Virus record (IMG/VR): IMGVR_UViG_3300006737_000272
Coordinates: 1-21,383 of that record
DNA: 21,383 nt
Direction: 5' to 3' (one strand)
Origin: a virus
The notes beneath the pieces are model-generated. The model was not told the DNA's origin and made no database searches. It saw only the letters and a program-made list of their open reading frames with translations. The stretch's first letter is position 1; the number at the start of each line of letters is the position of its first letter. Made by a program: the position numbers and the translations under genes. Below, one piece after another: positions 1 through 6,585 of this stretch.

Positions 1-285
1 ATCAACTGTGAAGAACTTACATTTGGTGATCTCGATGAATCAAATCATTCTGGACTCAGAAAATGGTTCAAAGACAAATGGGTAAGATTTGGACCTGATG
101 GAAAAATCAGAGGAGATTGTGCTAGAGGGTCTTCAAAAGAAGGCAAACCTAAATGTTTACCAAGATCAAAAGCACAGGCACTGGGCAAAAAAGGCAGAAA
201 ATCTGCGGCCAGTAGAAAACGTAGACAAGACCCAAACAAAAATCGACGCGGAAAAGCAAAAAACGTAGCCACCAAAAAGAAATAG
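1..285 (+). CDS. Small basic protein, C-terminal part (5' end outside window)
   Basis: An open frame runs from the first base to a TAG at 283-285, giving 94 residues with no start inside the window. The protein is strongly basic. A tryptophan-bearing N-terminal part (residues about 20-40, with KWFKDKWVRFGPDGKIRGD) is followed by a KGKPKCLP-like segment: here GKPKCLPRSKA at about residues 49-59, with one Cys near 40 and one near 53. The tail is Lys/Arg-rich. The GDC...KPKCLP pattern resembles a family of small phage and protist proteins that I recall as DUF5872-like; this is from memory and unverified. No function is known to me. The basic tail would suit nucleic acid or virion binding, which is inference. 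The next gene starts 18 nt downstream. Confidence 0.7.
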   Translation: MNCEELTFGDLDESNHSGLRKWFKDKWVRFGPDGKIRGDCARGSSKEGKPKCLPRSKAQALGKKGRKSAASRKRRQDPNKNRRGKAKNVATKKK

Positions 286-303
286 TGATATATACTAGTA
301 TCC

Positions 304-1008
304 ATGGCATACTTGAATCATAACCTACCACCTTTCACATGTTTGATAAGAGATGAGTACATGTACGATCATCAAAAAGGTCACGGCGATTTTTCTGTGG
401 CAGAAGTTCATTCAGTTGCATCCATGGAACACAAAGTTCCATTGTTTGAAGCATTGATGGAAAATGGAGTAAACTGGACACGCAGACCTATCATGGCATT
501 CTGTTGGAAAGAAGATGCTCCTGTACATCCTATAGAAATGCATCAATACTGGAACTGTTTTTCCCCTTACATTGATGTAAATGTGCGACACAGATTGGCA
601 AGACGCAAAGCAGAATTGATTGATTTGCATGGTGGCAGACATTGGGGCGAATACATGTTCACACTAGATTGGTCTTGGGAAAATCATGCTGGCAACACAG
701 ACTGCAATTTTGCAGAAGATCCTGAACACAAATGTGGCCACACATTTAAAATGGATGATGGAAACTTTTTCATTTATCCAAACAACAGAATTGTGTGGAC
801 TGATGATGCATACATCACAGACAGACTCACACGCAATCCAGGATACAAAATTGATCAAACAGTGTACACAGTTGAAAACAAAAGAACTGGCGGCACTTCT
901 GATGACTACATGACCGAGTTTGGATCTAAAGGAGCCTCATACAAGGATACTAGTGAATTCAATAAATATGACAAAGACAACTCGGACGCGATGTATGGTG
1001 AAGATTAA
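304..1008 (+). CDS. Conserved hypothetical phage protein (234 aa)
   Basis: This is a 234-residue soluble protein with no signal peptide or membrane segment. It is rich in His, Trp, Tyr and Cys and begins MAYLNHNLPPFTCLIRDEY. It has a central GEYMFTLDWSWEN segment, then a HKCGH motif near residue 143 and FFIYPNNRIVW near 155-165. The tail is acidic and polar and looks disordered. From memory, proteins with this N-terminal pattern and PNNRI segment recur in T4-like cyanophages and pelagiphages as unnamed proteins. I cannot assign a function. No Shine-Dalgarno sequence precedes the ATG. TATACT at 291-296, inside the palindrome ATACTAGTAT (292-301), would put transcription start within one base of the start codon, so the message may be leaderless. 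Confidence 0.85.
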   Translation: MAYLNHNLPPFTCLIRDEYMYDHQKGHGDFSVAEVHSVASMEHKVPLFEALMENGVNWTRRPIMAFCWKEDAPVHPIEMHQYWNCFSPYIDVNVRHRLARRKAELIDLHGGRHWGEYMFTLDWSWENHAGNTDCNFAEDPEHKCGHTFKMDDGNFFIYPNNRIVWTDDAYITDRLTRNPGYKIDQTVYTVENKRTGGTSDDYMTEFGSKGASYKDTSEFNKYDKDNSDAMYGED

Positions 1009-1138
1009 AGAATTTGTACAAGTAGCAAAACAAATTGCAAAACCACAATCTCCAGGCAGTCGTGGTCTTAAGAAAAACAAAGAAGGCTCTGTAAGATATT
1101 TCAGTGCTGGCATGAAAAAACAAACTAGAAATCAATAG
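995..1138 (+). CDS. Small basic hypothetical protein (47 aa)
   Basis: A 47-residue frame begins with ATG at 995 inside the last codons of the preceding gene (14-nt overlap) and ends with TAG at 1136-1138. It is Lys/Arg/Gln-rich, with GSRGLKKNKEGSVRYFSAGM in the middle. The frame stays open upstream to 920, but that part overlaps the well-supported 304-1008 gene and reads like a shadow, so I place the start at 995. The frame fills the space up to the promoter of the next gene, which favours a real small gene. No Shine-Dalgarno is evident. Function unknown. Confidence 0.5.
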   Translation: MVKIKEFVQVAKQIAKPQSPGSRGLKKNKEGSVRYFSAGMKKQTRNQ

Positions 1139-1164
1139 ACAAATTCATTATTACGTTGTATAAT
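1136..1164 (+). promoter_or_regulatory. Sigma70-type promoter for the dsbA-gp43 gene block
   Basis: The -35 element TAGACA (1136-1141) is followed by a 17-nt spacer and a perfect -10 TATAAT (1159-1164). The predicted start is near 1171. This leaves a leader of about 16 nt that begins just before the Shine-Dalgarno AAAGGAG (1174-1180). The spacing and hexamers match the host vegetative consensus, so I expect early or middle expression of dsbA and the overlapping genes behind it. Confidence 0.75.
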
Positions 1165-1186
1165 AATTTTTTCAAAGGAGACAATT

Positions 1187-1438
1187 ATGGCAATAGCAAA
1201 CTTTAGTTCTGATGATCAAGCCAAGATTAAACAGATCATTCAGCAAGGCACAAATGTAAAACAAGAAGTACAAGATTTAAATGAAGGATTGCGTGACACA
1301 GTTAAAGCAGTAGCACTTGAACTTAACATAAAACCAGCAGTACTGATGAAAGCAATTAATGTTAGATTCAAAGACAGTGCGGCAGCTGAACGTGAAGATT
1401 TCGAAGACTTAGAAGTATTATTAGACATAGCAAGATAA
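1187..1438 (+). CDS. dsbA: DsbA-like dsDNA-binding late transcription protein
   Basis: This 83-residue protein matches T4 DsbA (89 aa) in length and in C-terminal pattern. A run of short helices covers residues about 25-80: QDLNEGLRDTVKAVALELNI, then PAVLMKAINVRFKD and an acidic EREDFEDLEVLLDIA end. T4 DsbA is a double-stranded DNA-binding protein that acts near late promoters. The family assignment rests on my recollection of the T4 sequence and on the shared helix and acidic-tail pattern. The gene has the clearest start in this part: AAAGGAG at 1174-1180, seven bases before the ATG, under a strong promoter. It heads the block that continues into pseudoazurin and DNA polymerase. Confidence 0.75.
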   Translation: MAIANFSSDDQAKIKQIIQQGTNVKQEVQDLNEGLRDTVKAVALELNIKPAVLMKAINVRFKDSAAAEREDFEDLEVLLDIAR

Positions 1439-1447
1439 GGAGCATAC

Positions 1448-1702
1448 ATGAAAAAAGAAATAAAAACCAAAATGCGTAAGTGGATCCAAGATCCAAAAAA
1501 CGAGGATGACCTATTTCAAATTATAGACTTTTGGGAGGATTTGGGAACTACACCAATGAATGCCTGGTGTAAATTATTAGACCCCCAATTGGAGAATGGG
1601 TCGATTACTCATGCGGAACAGGATACATACGCACATTTTATAGCTAGAATTGCCAAGGACACATTATTAAAAAGAGGATATACATGGGGGGAATATATAT
1701 GA
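1448..1702 (+). CDS. Hypothetical protein (84 aa)
   Basis: This is an 84-residue, probably helical soluble protein. Its N-terminus is charged (MKKEIKTKMRKW). The middle is acidic and aromatic (DDLFQIIDFWEDLG), and it has a single Cys near residue 41. Its start is well set: AAGGAG at 1437-1442 overlaps the dsbA stop codon and lies five bases before the ATG. Its TGA stop overlaps the pseudoazurin ATG (ATGA at 1699-1702), so the two are probably translationally coupled. I do not recognise the family. It lacks metal-binding motifs, a signal peptide or membrane helices that would link it to the copper protein. Confidence 0.8.
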   Translation: MKKEIKTKMRKWIQDPKNEDDLFQIIDFWEDLGTTPMNAWCKLLDPQLENGSITHAEQDTYAHFIARIAKDTLLKRGYTWGEYI

Positions 1703-2115
1703 AATATATTATTACACTATTAGTTTTTTTATTTGTTACACCAACATACGCAACCACTATTGAAATGTTGAACAAAAGAGACGATGGGGCTAAAATGGTT
1801 TACTCACAAGACATCGTGCAAGTTGATCCTGGCACAGTGATTACTTGGGTACCAACAGCAAAAGGTCACAATGTAGAATTTGTTGCTGGGCCAATAGGTG
1901 CAGAATTACCAAAGAAAAGCAAGATGAATGCAGAAACAAGCCACAGTTTTGATATGCCAGGCATATACTACTATGTGTGTACACCACACAAAGCTATGGG
2001 CATGATTGGTTTGGTTGTTGTAGGCAATGATGTCTCTAACAGGGAACAAATTGCAAAAGTAAAAGCAGTAGGAAAATCAAAGAAGAAATTAGCAGAGTTA
2101 CTTGATTCTTTATGA
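1699..2115 (+). CDS. Pseudoazurin-like secreted blue copper protein
   Basis: This 138-residue precursor has a classic signal peptide (MKYIITLLVFLFVTPTYA, cleavage expected after Ala18) and a mature cupredoxin domain of about 120 residues. The four type 1 copper ligands are all visible: His57 in KGHNVEF, then Cys94, His97 and Met102 in CTPHKAMGM. Plastocyanin shares the C-x2-H-x4-M spacing. The KGHNVE motif, the AMGMIGLVVVGND end of the domain and the extra C-terminal helical tail (residues about 115-138) match bacterial pseudoazurin instead. Pseudoazurins are periplasmic one-electron carriers that donate to copper nitrite reductase, N2O reductase or cytochrome c peroxidase. I chose ATG 1699 over ATG 1684 because 1699 gives a clean signal peptide, an ATGA overlap with the upstream stop and a G-rich stretch upstream. 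It lies in a DNA polymerase operon, which suggests expression early in infection. Confidence 0.92.
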   Translation: MKYIITLLVFLFVTPTYATTIEMLNKRDDGAKMVYSQDIVQVDPGTVITWVPTAKGHNVEFVAGPIGAELPKKSKMNAETSHSFDMPGIYYYVCTPHKAMGMIGLVVVGNDVSNREQIAKVKAVGKSKKKLAELLDSL

Positions 2116-2336
2116 AACTAGACACAATCTTAAAATGGTTAGCAACGTCAATTTTAATTGTAGGTACAGGCGTTAATGCTTTCGGAATATATCCGTTAGG
2201 TGCTATCATACTTGCACTAGGAGGTCTCATATGGCTGGCTGTTTCTTGTATGTGGCGTGAACCGTCTTTGATTGTGACCAATGCTGTTTTATTCCTTGTA
2301 GGCTCAGGAGGAATCGTGTTAAACTATATCACATGA
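2112..2336 (+). CDS. Small two-helix membrane protein
   Basis: This 74-residue protein consists largely of hydrophobic segments. One covers residues about 8-48 (LATSILIVGTGVNAFGIYP, then GAIILALGGLIWLAVSCM). After a short charged loop (WREPS) a second covers about 53-74 (LIVTNAVLFLVGSGGIVLNY). Two or three transmembrane helices are likely, consistent with an inner membrane protein. Its ATG overlaps the pseudoazurin stop (ATGA), and its own stop overlaps the gp43 start in the same way. Small YgjV-like or DUF-type membrane proteins of this shape occur in marine T4-like phages; I cannot name the family. A link to the neighbouring periplasmic copper protein is possible only by context. Confidence 0.85.
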   Translation: MKLDTILKWLATSILIVGTGVNAFGIYPLGAIILALGGLIWLAVSCMWREPSLIVTNAVLFLVGSGGIVLNYIT

Positions 2337-4966
2337 GTTACGTAGACGCATTATTTGACCGAGAAGCAGACAAGATATCTGTGGTAGAACGCAGAGAAGG
2401 CAAGAGATATTTCACAGAATATCCTGCTCGTTATGTGGCTTACTATGATGATCCCAAAGGCAAATACAAAAGCATATATGGTAATCCAGTCAGTAGGATA
2501 GCCACCAAACAGGGCAAAGAATTCAAACGTGAATGTGCTTTTCACAAAGACAAAAAAATGTATGAGTCAGATGTAAATCCAATCTTTAGATGCTTGGAAG
2601 AAAACTATCTGGGCAAAGAGACTCCAAAATTGCAGTGTGCGTTTTTTGATATTGAGGTAGATTTTGATCCAGCAAAAGGTTATGCCAAACCAGCAGATGC
2701 ATGGTCTCCTATAATTTCTGTCACTGTGTATTTGGATTGGTTAGATCAATTGATTACTCTTGCAGTACCACCCAAGAACTTTCCTAATCCAGAAATTGTA
2801 GAACAACAATTTGAAAACACAATGTTGTGTCCAGATGAAGCAGACATGTTGGACAAGTTTATCACAATCATAGAAGATGCTGATGTAATATCAGGTTGGA
2901 ACTCAGAAGGATTTGATATTCCATACACTGTGCATAGAATTGCTAAAGTGTTGAGCAAAGACGACACAAGACGTTTGTGTTTGTGGAACACATTTCCACG
3001 CAAAAGAACATTTGAACGTTTTGGCAACGAAGAAGTCACATATGATATAATAGGCAGAGTGCATCTGGATTATATGCAACTGTATAGAAAATACACATAT
3101 GAAGAAAGACATTCATACGCATTAGACTTTATATCCAAGCATGAACTGGGGGAACAAAAGACTCCTTATGAAGGCACACTGGATCAATTGTACAACGAAG
3201 ACTTTGTTAAATTTATAGAATACAACAGACAAGATACAGCACTGCTGGGCAGACTTGATGCCAAACTTAAATTTATTGATCTTTCTAATGAACTTGCACA
3301 TCAAAACACTGTGTTGATACAGACCACAATGGGTGCTGTGGCAGTGACTGAGCAAGGCATCATCAATGAAGCACACAGACGTGGTATGGTTGTTCCTGAC
3401 AGAGTAAGGCGTGAACCAGGATCAGATCCTGCGGCAGGTGCCTATGTGGCATATCCTAAAAAAGGATTGCATGATTGGATTGGATCCATTGACATCAATT
3501 CACTTTATCCAAGTGTGATCAGGGCATTGAACATGGGAAATGAAACTATTGTTGGACAACTGCGGCAAGACTTGACTGAAGACTTTATAGATGGAAAGAT
3601 GGCACAAAAAGTAAGTTTTGCAGGTGCATGGGAAGGCCAATTTGGCACACTAGAGTATGGTGCTGTCATGCGTAAAGACAGAGCACAAAGCATCACAATT
3701 GATTGGGAGAATGGAGAGTCCAATATACTCAGTGCGGCAGAAGTGTATGATTTGATCTATGATCAAGGCAATCCATGGTTCTTGAGTGCAAATGGCACAA
3801 TTTTTACACATGAATTTGCAGGTGTGATTCCAGGCTTGTTAGAACGTTGGTATGCAGAAAGAAAAGAAATGCAAGGCAAACTACAACAGGCAATTGATGC
3901 CGGAAACAAAGTAGAACAAGAGTTTTGGGATAAAAGACAATTGGTCAAAAAAATTAATTTGAATTCACTGTATGGTGCATTACTCAATCCAGGTTGTAGA
4001 TTCTTTGACATAAGAATCGGTCAATCAACAACATTGACTGGCAGATGCATAACAAAACACATGGCGGCAAAGACCAATGAAATCATTTGTGGCACATATG
4101 ATTATGTTGGACCATCTGTGATATATGGGGACACAGACTCTGTGTATTTCAGTGCCTATGCTCCTTTGAAAGAAGAAATAGATGCAGGCAACATTCCTTG
4201 GTCAGAAGATTCAGTGACTCAACTGTATGATTCTGTTGCAGAAGAAGTTAACAAGTCGTTTACAAAATATATGCAAGATGCTTTTAATTGTCCATCATCC
4301 TATGGCAAATTGATAAAAGCAGGCAGAGAAGTTGTTGGATCAAAAGGATTATTCATTACAAAGAAAAGATATGCTATCAAGATATATGATTTAGAAGGAA
4401 ACAAAGTAGACAAAATAAAAGCCATGGGGTTAGATTTAAAACGTTCAGACACTCCAAGTTACATACAAAATTTTCTATCAGATGTGTTGGACAGAGTGCT
4501 AACAGGAAAAGAAGAACAAGAAATAATGGAGTTTATTGCTGACTTTAGATTAGAATTTAAGAAGATGCCAGGCTGGGAAAAAGGATCACCAAGACGTGTA
4601 AACAAACTCACAGAGTATCATTCACGTGAAAAACGCAAAGGCAAAATAAACATGCCTGGACATGTGAGAGCGGCCATCAACTGGAACACACTCAAAAAGG
4701 TTTATAATGACAGATATTCCATGGATATCATAGATGGGCAAAAATGTATTGTGTGCAAACTTAAAGACAATCCCATGGGATACACGTCTATTGCATATCC
4801 AACAGATGAATTGCGTATTCCAGAATGGTTCAAGGAAATGCCATTTGCAGATGATGAGATGGAAGCAACATTGATCAATAAAAAGTTAGATAATTTGATA
4901 GGTGTGCTGGATTGGGATTTAGGAAATTCAGAAGCCGATAATACATTTGATAAATTATTTGGGTAA
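2333..4966 (+). CDS. 43: T4-like family B DNA polymerase (gp43)
   Basis: This 877-residue replicative polymerase is close to T4 gp43 (898 aa) in length. The exonuclease motifs are Exo I with Asp106 and Glu108 (FFDIEVDFD), Exo II at about residue 190 (VISGWNSEGFDIPY) and Exo III (YNRQDTALLGRLD, near 299). The polymerase motifs are A with Asp387 (DINSLYPSV), B (KKINLNSLYGALLNPG, about residues 539-554) and C with Asp600 and Asp602 (IYGDTDSVYF). A KKRYA motif follows. All catalytic residues are present, so an active proofreading polymerase is expected. The C-terminus ends in a short acidic/aromatic tail (DNTFDKLFG), the place where T4 polymerase carries its clamp-binding peptide. Its ATG overlaps the upstream stop and its stop overlaps the next ATG. 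Confidence 0.98.
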   Translation: MSYVDALFDREADKISVVERREGKRYFTEYPARYVAYYDDPKGKYKSIYGNPVSRIATKQGKEFKRECAFHKDKKMYESDVNPIFRCLEENYLGKETPKLQCAFFDIEVDFDPAKGYAKPADAWSPIISVTVYLDWLDQLITLAVPPKNFPNPEIVEQQFENTMLCPDEADMLDKFITIIEDADVISGWNSEGFDIPYTVHRIAKVLSKDDTRRLCLWNTFPRKRTFERFGNEEVTYDIIGRVHLDYMQLYRKYTYEERHSYALDFISKHELGEQKTPYEGTLDQLYNEDFVKFIEYNRQDTALLGRLDAKLKFIDLSNELAHQNTVLIQTTMGAVAVTEQGIINEAHRRGMVVPDRVRREPGSDPAAGAYVAYPKKGLHDWIGSIDINSLYPSVIRALNMGNETIVGQLRQDLTEDFIDGKMAQKVSFAGAWEGQFGTLEYGAVMRKDRAQSITIDWENGESNILSAAEVYDLIYDQGNPWFLSANGTIFTHEFAGVIPGLLERWYAERKEMQGKLQQAIDAGNKVEQEFWDKRQLVKKINLNSLYGALLNPGCRFFDIRIGQSTTLTGRCITKHMAAKTNEIICGTYDYVGPSVIYGDTDSVYFSAYAPLKEEIDAGNIPWSEDSVTQLYDSVAEEVNKSFTKYMQDAFNCPSSYGKLIKAGREVVGSKGLFITKKRYAIKIYDLEGNKVDKIKAMGLDLKRSDTPSYIQNFLSDVLDRVLTGKEEQEIMEFIADFRLEFKKMPGWEKGSPRRVNKLTEYHSREKRKGKINMPGHVRAAINWNTLKKVYNDRYSMDIIDGQKCIVCKLKDNPMGYTSIAYPTDELRIPEWFKEMPFADDEMEATLINKKLDNLIGVLDWDLGNSEADNTFDKLFG

Positions 4967-5793
4967 TGGCATCAAGATATCAAATAAAAGAAGCAGTCAA
5001 GATTCTTAAAGAAGCATGTAATGAAAACTTTGATATGTTCAAAAGTGAGTTGCATCAAGATCTTCAATCACTAGAAAATTATATTCAAACTTCAGATGAA
5101 GCATATCAAATGATCAATAATGATATGGGTAAAAGTCTTGCTATGGGGTTTGATGAAAAATTTTTTGAAACATTAAAAATTGAACACAATCAAAATGTAG
5201 AACACTTTATTAAAACATGGCTGGTAAGACAAAGTGATTGGCGATATCCAATGGTATGGCTTTGTCCTACAACATTACTTTACACAGAACAAGGAGTTAA
5301 ATCACATTTGGTGTATGTGCTGTCTAATAAATTTAAAATGAATGACATAGAACAACACTTGCGTAGCAATCTTAGAGAGAAATCTAATCCCCAACAGTAC
5401 AGACATAAACCATTAGAAATACATGGCGACATCCCAGATATGAATGTTCCATATGGACAAATTGGTAATATTGTGTGTCTTGATTATTTTCCGTATTTGT
5501 CTCTAGAACAGATGAGAAATTTGATATCATCTTTCAATCAGATGTTAAAACCAGGCGGGTCTGCATTTATACATTTTAGTGATGCTGACCAAGAGCGTGA
5601 ATGGAACTCGGTAGTGTCAAAAAAACGTACTTACTGTACAGAAACAATAATAAAAAAGATGGCAAGAAAGTTTGATATGAAGTGTGAGTTTCATCACATT
5701 GAAGATCATTATTCATTCTTATCCATGCAAAAGCCTGGAGAACTTGGAAGTATCAAAAAAGGCCCAACCAAAATGGAAAAGATTGGCGAATAA
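4966..5793 (+). CDS. Hypothetical protein with partial methyltransferase-like fold (275 aa)
   Basis: This 275-residue soluble protein has two parts. Residues about 1-90 are helical and charged. Residues about 95-255 resemble the second half of a class I SAM-dependent methyltransferase: a strand ending in IGNIVCLDYFPYLSLEQM, then MLKPGGSAFIHFSDAD (the usual loop after motif IV), then a C-terminal antiparallel pair. I see no canonical glycine-rich SAM-binding motif I, so it may be degenerate or a structural relative. It starts at ATG 4966, sharing a base with the gp43 TAA, and ends just before the clamp promoter. Its place between polymerase and clamp suggests a replication-time role, but none can be named. 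Confidence 0.8.
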   Translation: MASRYQIKEAVKILKEACNENFDMFKSELHQDLQSLENYIQTSDEAYQMINNDMGKSLAMGFDEKFFETLKIEHNQNVEHFIKTWLVRQSDWRYPMVWLCPTTLLYTEQGVKSHLVYVLSNKFKMNDIEQHLRSNLREKSNPQQYRHKPLEIHGDIPDMNVPYGQIGNIVCLDYFPYLSLEQMRNLISSFNQMLKPGGSAFIHFSDADQEREWNSVVSKKRTYCTETIIKKMARKFDMKCEFHHIEDHYSFLSMQKPGELGSIKKGPTKMEKIGE

Positions 5794-5796
5794 CAT

Positions 5797-5825
5797 TTGA
5801 CTTTTGATCTAATTACTTTTATAAT
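5797..5825 (+). promoter_or_regulatory. Sigma70-type promoter for the clamp / dpdA gene block
   Basis: TTGACT (5797-5802), a 17-nt spacer and a perfect TATAAT (5820-5825) lie in the 53-nt gap between genes. The predicted start is near 5832, immediately before AAGGAGA (5833-5839), so the leader is about 15 nt. This is the only strong promoter I see between 5793 and 11803, and the genes in that stretch are separated by one base or overlap. It may therefore drive the whole clamp-to-glycosyltransferase series. Confidence 0.85.
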
Positions 5826-5846
5826 GAAGTATAAGGAGATACACAT

Positions 5847-6584
5847 ATGAAGGATATACTACAAGACATTGTCAAGCACACACATTCATTAGGATTTATT
5901 GATCTAGTTAAGATAGTAGGTGACGACACAAAAACAGAAATGGATGCAATGGCTGAAGACAGATCAGTTGTTGTAAAAGCAGAATTTAATAAACCTGTTG
6001 CAGAAATGAAAGGTACATTTGGAATGCCTAACTTAGGTAAGTTAGACATTATTCTTAAGTGTCCTGAATACAAAGACAAAGCAGATATTACTGTAAACAC
6101 ACAAGATCGTAACGGTGAAACTGTTCCAACAGGATTGCATTTTGAAAATGCAAATAAAGACTTCAAAAATGATTATAGATTTATGAATTCAGAAATAGTA
6201 AATGAAAAATTAAAGTCTGTAAAATTTAGAGGAGTAAATTGGCATGTAACCATGAAGCCAACCATGCCATCTGTACAGCGATTGAACTTTCAAGCACAAG
6301 CCAACTCAGAAGAGAATGTGTTTACTGTGATCACTGAAGATGGAAACTTAAAATTTAAGTTTGGTGATGCTTCATCACATGCTGGTGAATTTGTATTCGA
6401 AACTGGTGTGACCGGTGAGTTGACTAAATCGTGGGCATGGCCTGTGGCACAAGTTACACAAATTTTAAAATTGATAGAAACTGCTGATTGCGAAATGAGT
6501 TTTTCAGATGATGGTGCATTACAGATTGTACTTGATTCAGGCGTTGGCAAATATCAATACATACTTCCTGCACAAAGCAAGTAA
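5847..6584 (+). CDS. 45: Sliding clamp (gp45-like DNA polymerase processivity factor)
   Basis: This 245-residue protein is slightly longer than T4 gp45 (228 aa). T4 gp45 forms a trimeric ring that tethers the polymerase to DNA and also activates late transcription. The sequence is an alternation of short strands with two similar halves, as in clamps. One half covers residues about 1-110 (a helix with HSLGFIDLVKI, then GMPNLGKLDIILKCPEY). The second covers about 130-245, ending in ADCEMSFSDDGALQIVLDSG and YQYILPAQSK. No short signature motif exists for this family, so the call depends on length, strand pattern, the terminal segments and the context beside gp43. It has an excellent start (AAGGAGA, seven bases from the ATG) and its own promoter. 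gp44/gp62 clamp loader genes are not in the window. Confidence 0.8.
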   Translation: MKDILQDIVKHTHSLGFIDLVKIVGDDTKTEMDAMAEDRSVVVKAEFNKPVAEMKGTFGMPNLGKLDIILKCPEYKDKADITVNTQDRNGETVPTGLHFENANKDFKNDYRFMNSEIVNEKLKSVKFRGVNWHVTMKPTMPSVQRLNFQAQANSEENVFTVITEDGNLKFKFGDASSHAGEFVFETGVTGELTKSWAWPVAQVTQILKLIETADCEMSFSDDGALQIVLDSGVGKYQYILPAQSK

Positions 6585-6585
6585 T

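Noticed and set aside
1684-1698. ATG 1684 as the pseudoazurin start
   Set aside because: It adds MGGIY before the signal peptide and overlaps the upstream gene more. ATG 1699 gives a clean secretion signal and an ATGA junction.
1699-2115. Plastocyanin of cyanophage type
   Set aside because: The ligand spacing is shared, but the KGHNVE and AMGMIGL motifs and the C-terminal helical tail are those of pseudoazurin.
5819-6166. A 115-residue minus-strand open frame opposite the clamp start
   Set aside because: It would run through the clamp promoter and gene on the other strand, has no start signal and no recognisable motif.
6508-6585. An upstream extension of the dpdA frame
   Set aside because: These 26 codons lie inside the clamp gene. 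ATG 6586, one base after the clamp stop, fits the tight packing seen elsewhere.
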